From Aeromicrobium chenweiae (GTDB lineage: Bacteria > Actinomycetota > Actinomycetes > Propionibacteriales > Nocardioidaceae): 64,000 nucleotides of DNA. Where the stretch lies: assembly GCF_003065605.1 (NCBI RefSeq), contig NZ_CP026952.1:2232001-2296000 (forward strand), in the 5' to 3' direction. A model generated the notes under the pieces. It was not told the DNA's origin and did not search any database. It saw only the letters and a list, made by a program, of their open reading frames with translations. A program made the position numbers and the translations under genes. Below are positions 15,955-24,102 of this stretch, one piece after another; the stretch's first letter is position 1; each line of letters starts with the position of its first letter.

Positions 15955-16722
15955 TCACCAGCCCTTCGGCCTCACGACGTTCTCCGGCGCATCGGCGAAC
16001 AGTGGCGCGACGTCGGCGTCGCTGAAGCCCGCGTGCCCGCAGCCGACCCGGGTCAGCCAGAACACCCGCTCGGGGTGCTCGGCCGCGAATTGGACGAAAC
16101 GCGTCGCCGCAGCACCGAGCACGTCGAGACCCTGCATCGTCGGGATCGCGTAGCTGTTGCCACGCAGCCCCTCGCTGACGCCCCGCTCCGCGCCGAAGCG
16201 CTCGACCGCGAGTCGCGCGGCACCGCCGGTGTGGCCGCCCGTGGCGCCGCTGCCGAAGACGAACACGTCGCCGGGCTCCAGCGAGGTCACGGCGTCGGGG
16301 GTGGTCCGCGGGCTGCTCTCCTCGCCGGAGGGGACGCCGTACACGGCTTCGAGGAGCGGACCGCAGTCGCGGGCGTACTCGGCCATCGCCTCCAGCGTCG
16401 TGTCAAGCACGTCTGCCGTCACACCGTCGGGATGCAGGCGCGCACTGAGGAAGACCGCGCCCTCGTCGCCCAGGATGACCTTCGCCCAGATCATGGCGCT
16501 GTTCAGGTGGTTGATCTCGGCCCAGGCCTCGGTCGACACGCCGGTCGCGATCCGGGCGAAGACGTGGACGTGCGGTCCCGGGTCGTCCACCACGCCCACG
16601 TAGATCTGCGTGCCCTGCACGTCGACCGGCCAGTCCCCGTCGTCGTCCACGGCGAGGTGGTCGGCACCGCAGGCCTCCTTGAGGGCGGCTTCGGCCACAT
16701 CTCTCAGATCGTTGTCGCTCAT
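15955..16722 (-). CDS. YbjN-like domain fused to macro-like (A1S_2505-type) domain
   Basis: 255 residues in two modules. Residues 1-125 match the YbjN/secretion-chaperone-like fold (QIYVGVVDDPGPHVHVFARI, INHLNSAMIWAKVIL), a likely protein-interaction part. Residues 150-255 resemble the macrodomain-like family that databases call A1S_2505 phage tail module: GDVFVFGSGATGGHTGGAAR, GVSEGLRGNSYAIPT, VFWLTRVGCGHAGFSDADVAPLF, ending ENVVRPKGW. The glycine-rich loops fit nucleotide or ADP-ribose binding. The ATG at 16722 has AAGGAG nine bases upstream. It is first gene of an operon with the NrtR-like NUDIX and is divergent from the ADP-ribosylglycohydrolase, which supports an ADP-ribose role by context. 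No activity has been shown. Confidence 0.75.
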   Translation of the reverse strand: MSDNDLRDVAEAALKEACGADHLAVDDDGDWPVDVQGTQIYVGVVDDPGPHVHVFARIATGVSTEAWAEINHLNSAMIWAKVILGDEGAVFLSARLHPDGVTADVLDTTLEAMAEYARDCGPLLEAVYGVPSGEESSPRTTPDAVTSLEPGDVFVFGSGATGGHTGGAARLAVERFGAERGVSEGLRGNSYAIPTMQGLDVLGAAATRFVQFAAEHPERVFWLTRVGCGHAGFSDADVAPLFADAPENVVRPKGW

Positions 16723-16820
16723 GTGCACCATCTCCTTCTCCACCAATGTGTCAGACGGGTCCGCCACTAATGGTGCAAGTGAGTATTAACGTGGTCGGCA
16801 GAGGAAACGAGGCGATCGCC

Positions 16821-18287
16821 ATGATGACCCATTCGGACAACCGGGCAGCGGGGGTGCTGCTCGGACAGGCATGCGGTGACGCACTCGGCGTCCCGTACGA
16901 GTTCGGGCCGGCGCTTCCGGAGTCTACGGTGCCGGAGATGATCGGTGGCGGCCCGTTCGGCTTCGACCCCGGCGAGTACAGCGACGACACCGCCATGGCG
17001 GTGTGCATCGCCGAGGTGGCGGCGACGGGCGCCGACCTGACGTCCGACGAGGCACTGGACAACATCGCCGAGCGGTTCCTCGAGTGGGGGGCGACCGCCA
17101 AGGACGTCGGCAACCAGACCCGGGCGATCTTCGCCGCCACGACTCGTCGGGACGGCCCGCGCGGCCGGGCGATGCGCGCCGCGTCCGCGGAGCACGCAGC
17201 TGCCCATCCCGGGCGCGTCGGCAACGGTGCCCTCATGCGGACGTCCGCGGTGGCCCTCACCCGCCTGGACGACCGGGACGCCACCGCGGCCGCCGCCCGC
17301 GCCGTGGCCTCCCTCACCCATGCCGATCCTCTGGGCCTCGAGTCGTGCGTCCTGTGGACCGAGGCCATCCGGGTGGCCGTGACCACCGGGGAGCTCGACC
17401 TGCTCGGCGGTCTCGACCTCCTCGACGCCGGCAGCCGCGACCGGTGGCGCGCCTGGATCCGGGAGGCGACCGACGTCGACCCGCGGACGTACCCGAGCAA
17501 CGGCTTCACGGTGTACGCACTGCAGGCCGCGTGGGCGGCCATCACCTGGACCCGCACGCCCGAGCTGGACGCCGAGGCGGGGACGTTCCCGGCACAGCAC
17601 TTCTCCCTCGCCCTGATGAACGCGGTGCGCACCGGCGACGACACCGACACGGTCGCCGCGATCGCCGGAGGCCTGCTCGGCGGCCACTGGGGCTGGTCGG
17701 CGATCCCCGCGCACTGGTCACGGCGGGTGCACGGCTACGGCGGTCACCGTGCCCGCGGCCTCGTCACGCTCGCGCTGCGGACCGCGGACCGGGGGACGTC
17801 CGGCGACCAGGACTGGCCCCTGGGCCCCTCCATGACGTCGTCGAGCTACCTCCACGCGCCGGAGCACCTCGCCGTCCACCCGCACGACGACGGCGTCATG
17901 CTCGGCACGTACCGCTCCCCCGCCCGCGACCACGACGCCGTGGTGTCGCTCTGCCGGGTCGGCACCGCCGACTTCCCCGGAGTGGCCGACCGGGTCGAGG
18001 TGCGGCTCATCGACTCCGACGTGCCGGAGGACAACCCGCACCTCGACTTCGTGCTCGCCGACGCGGCTGCCGTCATCAAGGAGCTCCGCGACGAGGGCAA
18101 GACCGTGTTCGTGCACTGCGTCGCCGCCCACCAGCGGACGCCTTCGGTGGGTGTCGCGTACGCCCGGCTGCTCGGAGTGCCGCCGGACCAGGCCCAGGCC
18201 GATGTCCGCCGCGTGCTGCCGGGGCTGCGGGGGCACGGCAGGCTGTGGGAACACGCGGCCCGGGTCCGCGAGGCGGAGCGCGACTGA
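16821..18287 (+). CDS. ADP-ribosylglycohydrolase fused to dual-specificity-type phosphatase
   Basis: 488 residues. Residues 1-330 are a DraG/ARH-fold hydrolase: GVLLGQACGDALGVPYEFG, the metal motif YSDDTAMAV (54-57), NGALMRTSAVAL, and the second metal motif DTDTVAAIAGGLLGG near 274. After a linker, residues 360-488 form a Tyr/dual-specificity-phosphatase-like domain with the CX5R loop at about 433-439 (HCVAAHQRTPS) and a DSD acidic loop. The ATG at 16821 has CGAGG eight bases upstream. It faces the macro/NUDIX operon across 98 bases. Removal of ADP-ribose and of a phosphate from one substrate, for example a phosphorylated ADP-ribose, is a reasonable inference. All key residues appear intact. 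Confidence 0.85.
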   Translation: MMTHSDNRAAGVLLGQACGDALGVPYEFGPALPESTVPEMIGGGPFGFDPGEYSDDTAMAVCIAEVAATGADLTSDEALDNIAERFLEWGATAKDVGNQTRAIFAATTRRDGPRGRAMRAASAEHAAAHPGRVGNGALMRTSAVALTRLDDRDATAAAARAVASLTHADPLGLESCVLWTEAIRVAVTTGELDLLGGLDLLDAGSRDRWRAWIREATDVDPRTYPSNGFTVYALQAAWAAITWTRTPELDAEAGTFPAQHFSLALMNAVRTGDDTDTVAAIAGGLLGGHWGWSAIPAHWSRRVHGYGGHRARGLVTLALRTADRGTSGDQDWPLGPSMTSSSYLHAPEHLAVHPHDDGVMLGTYRSPARDHDAVVSLCRVGTADFPGVADRVEVRLIDSDVPEDNPHLDFVLADAAAVIKELRDEGKTVFVHCVAAHQRTPSVGVAYARLLGVPPDQAQADVRRVLPGLRGHGRLWEHAARVREAERD

Positions 18288-18803
18288 TCACGGATCGGCC
18301 CGCCCGCCGCGGATGAGTCTCAGTGCGGGGCGATCGGCCGCCGGTGGCTCCTTGCGCGACGACCCCAGCGCGACGCGGGCGGCCTCGACCGCCGCCTCCG
18401 TCTCGTACGCCGCACACCCCAGGAGGTCGCGGTCGAGGAGCCCGGACCGCTGGAGCCAGGCGGCGAGCCGTCCGGCCAGCATGACCTGCGCCCGGGCGTC
18501 GGTGACCGGCTCGAGCAGCCAGTCGTCGTCGACGAACCGGACCAGGCAGACCAGGAGCTCCTCGAGCCCGAAGACGCCGAAGAAGCCGTCCCCTCGCGCC
18601 CGGGTCGCGGCCAGCTGGGCGTTCTCCCGCAGATCGAGGCATCTGCTCATGTCTGCCTCGGCGAGGAACTCCATCAGCCGGTCGCGCACTCGGTCGTTGC
18701 GCATCTGGGTCGCCAGGGACGCACCCCGTGACTGTTGCTCGAAGAAGCGGTCGAGCGCCGGGAGCGCCTGCTCGCGGCGGTCCCTCTGTGACGGATGGTT
18801 CAT
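18288..18803 (-). CDS. Hypothetical protein, paralog of the gene at 7483-8031
   Basis: 171-residue helical protein whose stop codon abuts that of the ADP-ribosylglycohydrolase gene on the other strand. The FGVFGLEELLVCLVRFV core and the LDRFFEQQ start align with the product at 7483-8031. The C-terminal 45 residues are Arg/Pro-rich and unrelated. The start at MNHPSQ (18803) is preferred over far-upstream openings that run through the neighbouring tail. No known domain. It has no obvious tie to the ADP-ribose locus apart from position. Confidence 0.65.
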   Translation of the reverse strand: MNHPSQRDRREQALPALDRFFEQQSRGASLATQMRNDRVRDRLMEFLAEADMSRCLDLRENAQLAATRARGDGFFGVFGLEELLVCLVRFVDDDWLLEPVTDARAQVMLAGRLAAWLQRSGLLDRDLLGCAAYETEAAVEAARVALGSSRKEPPAADRPALRLIRGGRADP

Positions 18804-18900
18804 GTCCCCGACGCTAGGCCTCGCGAGTCGCCTGTCCGACCCCGCGACGGAAGGCTGTGGACCCATCGGCAGCCCGGTTCCGGCTGTGGAGGACGACCGT

Positions 18901-19092
18901 GTGCCAGTGTGTCGCCATGGCATCTCGACCCCACGCCCTCACACGTTCATCCGCCGGGGCACCGAGCTCGACGGAGCGTACGAGGACACCCTGAGCGACG
19001 AGCTGCTCGGCACACTCGGGGCGTTCGTCGGCGCGATCATCGTCGACCGCACCACCGGTCGTACGCGCGAGGAGGCAGCGCTCAGCCGCTGA
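18901..19092 (+). CDS. Possible small protein (63 aa)
   Basis: ORF with a GTG start (18901, or 18907) behind GGAGG, running to a TGA. The body RRGTELDGAYEDTLSDELLG and TLGAFVGAIIVDRTTGRTRE has strongly GC-ending codons and a plausible amphipathic/hydrophobic pattern, unlike most shadows. It lies opposite the out-of-frame tail of the broken DUF222-HNH gene, so one of the two readings must be non-coding. No homolog family recognised. The 326 bases from 18804 to 19129 hold nothing else I can support. Confidence 0.35.
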   Translation: MPVCRHGISTPRPHTFIRRGTELDGAYEDTLSDELLGTLGAFVGAIIVDRTTGRTREEAALSR

Positions 19093-19129
19093 CCACCGCG
19101 CTCGGGCGGGTCCTGCTGCGGCGACAGCC

Positions 19130-20424
19130 CTACGCTGCGCGAGGTCGTTGCCGAATGAACCTCGCGTGCCGCCTCGGCACCTGGTCGGGGTCGACTCTCG
19201 TCGGCGGGACCACCTCGACCACGCCGTCGGGCGCCATCTGGGCGGTCCACTCCCCTCGTGCAGCAGATGGTGATGGAAGTGGCAGAACAGCGCGGCATTG
19301 GCGAGATCGGTCGGGCCGTCCTCCGACCAGAACGTGAGGTGGTGCGCCTCGCACCAGGCGGGCGGTCGGTCGCACCCGGCCCAGTCACAGCCGCCGTCCC
19401 GGGCCGCCAGGGCCAGCCGCTGGTAGCGGTCGTAGAGCCGCTTCGACATGCCGAGATCGACGACCCGGGAGTCCGAGTCGAGGTACAGCGTCACCAGGTG
19501 GGCGTTGCAGGCCAGGCGCTGGGCGGTGGCGACCGAGACCTCGGTCCCTGACGACGTCGTGGCCGTGCCGAGCCCCGAGCGGAGCTTGTCGAGATCGACG
19601 TTGATCGTGACGGTCGCGGCCAGGCCCCCGGCCTGGGGCAGCGCGTCCTCGCGCATGTGCTCGATCAGCTCGAGGAACGCCAGGCCGAGTCGCTGTGCAT
19701 GGGGCAACGCCACCAGGTCGTCGACGGTCATGCCGTGCCGTGCGGCGTTCTCGGCGTTCCTGCGTGGTGCCGCGATCCCCTCGACCGCGGCACGGAGGGT
19801 GTCGGCGAAGTGATCGGGAATCACGAAGCTCCCGCGGGTTGTGCCGTCGCCGCGACCGCGCATCATCAGACGAGTCGCATTCCACGCCCGCTTCTCCTGC
19901 TCCTCGAGCTGCTTGCCGAGCACCTCGTCCGCGCCGTCGGGGTCGATCACCTCGATGACCCGGTTCGCCAGGCGCTTGAGGTCGTCCAGGTTGTACTGGC
20001 CGGCCAGCGCGATCAGGTGTGCCTCGGCGTCGCCGCGCTCCTCGTCACCACACCAGTCCGGCAGGGCATCGATCGCACGCATGATGACACCGGCCTTGTC
20101 GGTCGGTATCGATCCCGCAGCCCAGGCGGCGCGCGTGGCCTCGGTGTTGCTGGACGTCACCCGTGCCAGCCCCACGAGCCGGGCGGCCTCCGCCTTGGCG
20201 ACACCCGTCAGCTCGGCCAACCAGGCCGAGCTCGAGGCTGCGCCGTCCTCCTTGGGCAGCCCCCGCGCCTCCGCCGCTCCGACCAGACGTGAGGCCAGGG
20301 CGTCCAGGCTCGTCCGTGCGCGTTGGGCGGCCACCGCCACCTCGCGCAGCTCGGGGTCGGTCAGCGCCCACGGCTCGAGGGCAGCAGCATCGTCGCTGAG
20401 ACTGGACAGCTGATCGATGAACAT
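19130..20424 (-). pseudogene. DUF222-HNH endonuclease (13E12-type), frameshifted near the C terminus
   Basis: DUF222 helical domain (residues 1-300) followed by an HNH nuclease core: CDWAGCDRPPAWCEAHHLTF and LFCHFHHHLLHEG. At 19252-19255 a run of four C (four G in the coding sense) shifts the frame. With five, translation would continue EWTAQMAPDGVVEVVPP and end at 19130, the normal family ending. As it stands the frame continues 140 unrelated residues to 18814. The catalytic core precedes the break, so activity may survive. ATG at 20424; a LexA-type box lies 21 bases upstream. In Mycobacterium tuberculosis 13E12 genes belong to the LexA regulon. The shift could be a real mutation or a homopolymer sequencing error. 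Confidence 0.75.
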
Positions 20425-20444
20425 GAGCACCTCGGCGAGGACTA

Positions 20445-20456
20445 GAACGTATGTTC
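20445..20456. promoter_or_regulatory. LexA (SOS) box before DUF222-HNH gene
   Basis: GAACGTATGTTC, the GAAC-N4-GTTC core of the actinobacterial SOS box, 21 bases before the ATG at 20424. Confidence 0.8.
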
Positions 20457-20622
20457 GATTCTACCTCGGCACGCTCCGCCACCACAAGACCTGCGAGCAC
20501 CTTATTTGCTGCAATGGCAGTTTAATTCGGCAGTCCCCGTCCGATCGTGTCTCGCCACTCCCAGCCTAGACCCGACCGGCGACATGCCTTGTGAGCAGCG
20601 CTCCAGGACCCTGATCGAGCGC

Positions 20623-22194
20623 TCAGACGGCCTGCGGGTACGCCACGAAGAGGACGATCGCCAGCACGGCGCCGGCGAGGTACACCGCCGCCATGAACAG
20701 CGCGCCGAACCGCGGTCGCAGCCGCGAGATCCCGCGCAGCGCCAGGGCGGCAGCGGCGGCGGGCATCAGCACCCAGCCCAGCCCCCACCCGTTGCTGAAG
20801 ACATCCTGCGGCCAGGCGCCGCCTGCGCCGTCGACAAGGGTGGCGACCGCGAGGACGTACCAGGGGAACAGCATCGGGATCGATCCGCGCAGGGCGGCGC
20901 CGGCCGCCTGCCGGAGCCCGGCGCGCATGGGAGCGTCCACGAGGCTCTCCGACCGCGGCTGCCCGACGGGCGGACCACCCAGCGAGGCGAAGAACGTGCG
21001 GCGACGCAGCAGGAGGTACACCGCTGCAACGGCGACCGCGAGCATCCACCACGGGGTGCCGGAGACGTCGCGCCAGGCCGACGGCTTGTGCTCCTGCGAC
21101 ACGAACGCCGTGGTCGTCCAGACCAGGCCGGGCACCAGGGCGACGATGAACGCGCTCAGGACGAGACCGACCGCGTACGACTCGAGCTTGCTCCACCGGG
21201 TGACGAGCCGGCCCGACCCCCTCGCCGACTCCGGCGAGGGGACGCTCGCGGGAGCGCCCACGAGCCCGGTTGCGGGTCCGGTCTCGGGGACGACCGACAG
21301 CGGCTGCGGCGACAGGTCCGCCGCGCCGAGCGCGGTCAGCATCTGCTCGACGGACTGGTAGCGATGGTCGGGGTCGATCGCCATCGCGCGCTGGACGACG
21401 CCGGCCAACGAGCGCGACACCTCCGGCGCCAACGAGCGCGGATCGGGCCGCGGGTGGTTGCGGTGGGCCATCAGCTGGCCGGCCATCGTGCCCTCGAACG
21501 GCTGCTTGCCCGTCAGGCACTCGTACAGCAGGCAGCCCACGGAGTAGATGTCGCTGCGCTCGTCCGACCGTCCGTCGAACTGCTCGGGCGCCATGTAGTG
21601 CGGAGTGCCCGCGACGGTCGCCGTCGCGTCGGAGGCGGCCCGCGCGATGCCGAAGTCGACGATCTTGATCGCGCCGTCCGGCGTCACGAGGACGTTCGCG
21701 GGCTTGATGTCCAGGTGCAGGATGCCGGCGTGGTGGCAGGCCGCGAGCCCCTCGAGCACGCCGCGGACGACGGTGACCGAACGCAGGCTCGGGCCCTGCG
21801 CCGCGAGGAGGTCGCGCAGGGACGTGCCCTCGACGAGCTCCATCACGAGGTGCGGCGTGATCTCGCCGTCGCCGTCGGCCATGTGGACCAGGTCGTGCAC
21901 GGTCACCACGTGCGGGTGAGAGACGCGCGCCAAGGTCGCGACCTCACGACGGATGCGGGTCATCGCGCGCGGGTCGTCCGCGACGAAGTGGGAGAAGCGC
22001 TTGATCGCGACCTCGCGTTGCAGCTGCCGGTCGCGGGCCCGGAAGACGACGCCGTGGTTGCCGGCGCCGATGCGTCCCAGGAGCTCGAACCGCTGCTCGA
22101 CCGGGACGGTGCCCGTGGCGCTCCGAGCGCGAGGGGCCGACGGTGACGCGGGGACCGGGATCGGCACTTCTGACGTGGCGAGAGGATCTGGCAT
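20623..22194 (-). CDS. Membrane Ser/Thr protein kinase (Pkn2/Hanks type)
   Basis: 523-residue kinase with four predicted membrane helices in the C-terminal third (about residues 345-523). The kinase domain is at about 35-300: the Gly loop is GRIGAGNHGVVF, Lys65 is in VAIK, the catalytic loop is HLDIKPANV (160-168), then DFG at 180-182 and MAPEQF. The HRD Arg is replaced by Leu, a non-RD layout. AGGAGG nine bases before 22194 fixes the start. The FHA gene lies upstream on the same strand with an 80-base gap, so kinase and phosphothreonine reader are probably cotranscribed. No PASTA or extracellular sensor repeats are seen, only membrane segments. Confidence 0.88.
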   Translation of the reverse strand: MPDPLATSEVPIPVPASPSAPRARSATGTVPVEQRFELLGRIGAGNHGVVFRARDRQLQREVAIKRFSHFVADDPRAMTRIRREVATLARVSHPHVVTVHDLVHMADGDGEITPHLVMELVEGTSLRDLLAAQGPSLRSVTVVRGVLEGLAACHHAGILHLDIKPANVLVTPDGAIKIVDFGIARAASDATATVAGTPHYMAPEQFDGRSDERSDIYSVGCLLYECLTGKQPFEGTMAGQLMAHRNHPRPDPRSLAPEVSRSLAGVVQRAMAIDPDHRYQSVEQMLTALGAADLSPQPLSVVPETGPATGLVGAPASVPSPESARGSGRLVTRWSKLESYAVGLVLSAFIVALVPGLVWTTTAFVSQEHKPSAWRDVSGTPWWMLAVAVAAVYLLLRRRTFFASLGGPPVGQPRSESLVDAPMRAGLRQAAGAALRGSIPMLFPWYVLAVATLVDGAGGAWPQDVFSNGWGLGWVLMPAAAAALALRGISRLRPRFGALFMAAVYLAGAVLAIVLFVAYPQAV

Positions 22195-22274
22195 GCGGCT
22201 GATCCTCCTGCTCGGGACGGGCGAAAACCTCATCATGGCGGTACGTCGTGCATCTCCATTGTTCCCCGTCGTGC

Positions 22275-23273
22275 CTAGCGCCGCGACACGCCCTGCAGGT
22301 GCACGGTGCCCGCGGAGTCGATGGACGCGGTGACGCGCACGCCCGCCAGACCGATCACTGAGCCCTCCTCGAGCGTCGTCCAGTCGTCCCCGTCGATGCG
22401 CCGGCCGTCGATCGTCGTGCCGTTCGTGCTGCCGAGATCCTTGACCTGCCACTGGACGCCCTGCAGGCGGATGGCGAGGTGGCGGTAGGACACCTCGGGC
22501 TCGGCGAAGGTGATGGGGCTCTCGGGCAGCCGGCCCAGGACGGCGCCGGCGCGCTGGATCGTGTACGTCCGACCGTCGCGCTGCAGCCGCAGCCCGCTGG
22601 AGACGTTCATGGTCGGTGCCGCGTCGTCGAGGTCACGGACCAGCGCCGGGTAGTTCACCGTCGCGTCCGGGTCGAAGGCCGGCTGGACCTTGGCCGGACG
22701 GAGCGCGGGCTCCTGGGCGACTGGCTGGTGGGCGACGGGCTGGTGGGCGACAGGGGTCGCGGCCGGGACGGCGTCCCAGCCGACGGCCGGCTTCGGCTCG
22801 CGCTGGGCGGGCTCGGCCCGACCGCTGCCGCGCGCCGGCGGGATCCAGCCCGAGCGCAGGCCGGGGTCGACCTCGACGGTGACGTGCACCTGGCGGGGCA
22901 CGGCCCATCCGGAGCGCTCGGCATGGGCGGCGTACAGCCGGGCGCCGTCCTCGCCGAGACGATCGAGGTCACCGTCGGGGTCAAGGCGCTCAAGGTCCTC
23001 GGGGGCCACGCGCACGGTCAGGTCGCCGAACGCCAGCCGCTCACCGCTCGGCATGACGACGTGCTGCGCGGTCAGGGCGCGGACGAATCGGCGGCGCAGC
23101 ACCGCGGACGACCCGGTCGGGTACGACACGAGCTTGGCGGCGACCTCGGTGGCGGCGGCCTTCTTCGAGCTCGTCCCGAAGATGCTCTGCGCGACCCGCA
23201 ACGCGACGTACACGACGGCGACGAAGATGACGACGATCAACAGGTTGACGGTCAATGCGGAGAGAGTGCCCAT
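22275..23273 (-). CDS. FHA-domain membrane protein
   Basis: 332 residues. An N-terminal membrane helix (residues 7-30) is followed by a basic segment, a middle region with a repeated PVAHQ motif, and a C-terminal FHA domain (about 248-330): AGAVLGRLPESPITF, EVSYRHLAIRL, KDLGSTNGTTIDGRRI. FHA modules bind phosphothreonine, making it a reader or substrate of the adjacent kinase. The ATG at 23273 overlaps by two bases an ATG on the other strand; the ribosome site here is weak. It diverges from the 243-residue gene over 85 bases when the downstream GTG start is used for that gene. Confidence 0.88.
   Translation of the reverse strand: MGTLSALTVNLLIVVIFVAVVYVALRVAQSIFGTSSKKAAATEVAAKLVSYPTGSSAVLRRRFVRALTAQHVVMPSGERLAFGDLTVRVAPEDLERLDPDGDLDRLGEDGARLYAAHAERSGWAVPRQVHVTVEVDPGLRSGWIPPARGSGRAEPAQREPKPAVGWDAVPAATPVAHQPVAHQPVAQEPALRPAKVQPAFDPDATVNYPALVRDLDDAAPTMNVSSGLRLQRDGRTYTIQRAGAVLGRLPESPITFAEPEVSYRHLAIRLQGVQWQVKDLGSTNGTTIDGRRIDGDDWTTLEEGSVIGLAGVRVTASIDSAGTVHLQGVSRR
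22711..22751. repeat. Short in-gene tandem repeat in FHA linker
   Basis: Imperfect 15-bp units with the core CTGGTGGGCGACGGG, coding for the PVAHQ/PVAQE repeats in the linker of the FHA protein. Likely prone to copy-number change. Confidence 0.6.
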
Positions 23274-23358
23274 GGCATCATCGTCAGGGTCGTCAGCCGC
23301 CCGAGTCGAGCTGGCGCGGAACACGTTCCACACGGTCAGAGTCAACGGAGGAGCCCCG

Positions 23359-24090
23359 GTGCTGCACATCGCCTGGTCGGCCGGCGAGCAGTACGCCGGC
23401 GAGGCCTCGCTCGAGGTCGGCGCCGCATTCGTCCTCGCCCGGCGGATGAACCTGCCGGAGCAGCAGCCACTGGTCGCCGAGACGATCGACGGGTCGACGT
23501 ACGTCTTCGTCCGGTTGCCTTACGTCAGCGATCCTGCCCTGGTCATCACCGCGACGGCCAACCAGCCGGTCGTCCACCGCGGCCAGCGCGACAACGGCGC
23601 GATCGTCGAGCTCGCCACCCCGCTCGGCGGCTCCACCACTCCCGCCCCCGGGCAGAAGATCTCCCTGACCGACAGCGGCTCGCGGGTGCAGCTGAGGTTC
23701 CCCGAGCTCACGTTCAGCGTCGTCGTCACCTTCGACGCCCCGGCGGCCCCCGCCCCGGACTCCGGCACGATGCAGCTGAACCTCGACTCGCTGCAGCACT
23801 CCGACGCCTGGCTCGTCGGCGCGATCGCGGTGGCCCTGTCCCCCGACCACGGCGTCGTCGCCCACGGCGACCTCAAGCAGGCGTTCGCCCGGTGGCGCGG
23901 CATCGAGGTGCCGAGCGACGGCTGGTTCGACCGCAACGCGCTGCGACCGGCCATCGAGTCCCGCGGCCTCGACATGCCCGGTCCGCGCCTCAACAAGATC
24001 GTCTACCTCGTCGAGCGGTGCCGCCGGACGTCGGAGTTCCCGGCTCGACTGCTCGACGACGTCCGTGCGCGGCTGCGCGCGGGCGGCTGA
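23359..24090 (+). CDS. Hypothetical protein next to FHA/kinase genes
   Basis: 243 residues. The first 130 are beta-rich with a segment (ALVITATANQPVVHRGQRDN, then GAIVELATP) that recalls an FHA-like or beta-sandwich fold. The last 95 are helical (SDAWLVGAIAVALSPDHG to the C-terminal RLRAGG) with a possible small wHTH. GTG at 23359 has GGAGGA five bases upstream and gives a clean N terminus; the ATG at 23272 would overlap the divergent gene. It is followed 12 bases later by a TPR-like gene. No catalytic motif is visible. Context suggests a kinase substrate or adaptor, which is inference. Confidence 0.65.
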   Translation: MLHIAWSAGEQYAGEASLEVGAAFVLARRMNLPEQQPLVAETIDGSTYVFVRLPYVSDPALVITATANQPVVHRGQRDNGAIVELATPLGGSTTPAPGQKISLTDSGSRVQLRFPELTFSVVVTFDAPAAPAPDSGTMQLNLDSLQHSDAWLVGAIAVALSPDHGVVAHGDLKQAFARWRGIEVPSDGWFDRNALRPAIESRGLDMPGPRLNKIVYLVERCRRTSEFPARLLDDVRARLRAGG

Positions 24091-24102
24091 GAGAATCGAG
24101 CC

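Noticed and set aside
16723-16820. NrtR operator in the divergent gap
   Set aside because: Only weak inverted repeats around CACCAAT and AATGGTG are seen, not enough to call a site.
23318-23329. LexA box GGAACACGTTCC between the FHA gene and its divergent neighbour
   Set aside because: The half-sites are separated by two bases instead of four, so it does not fit the SOS box.
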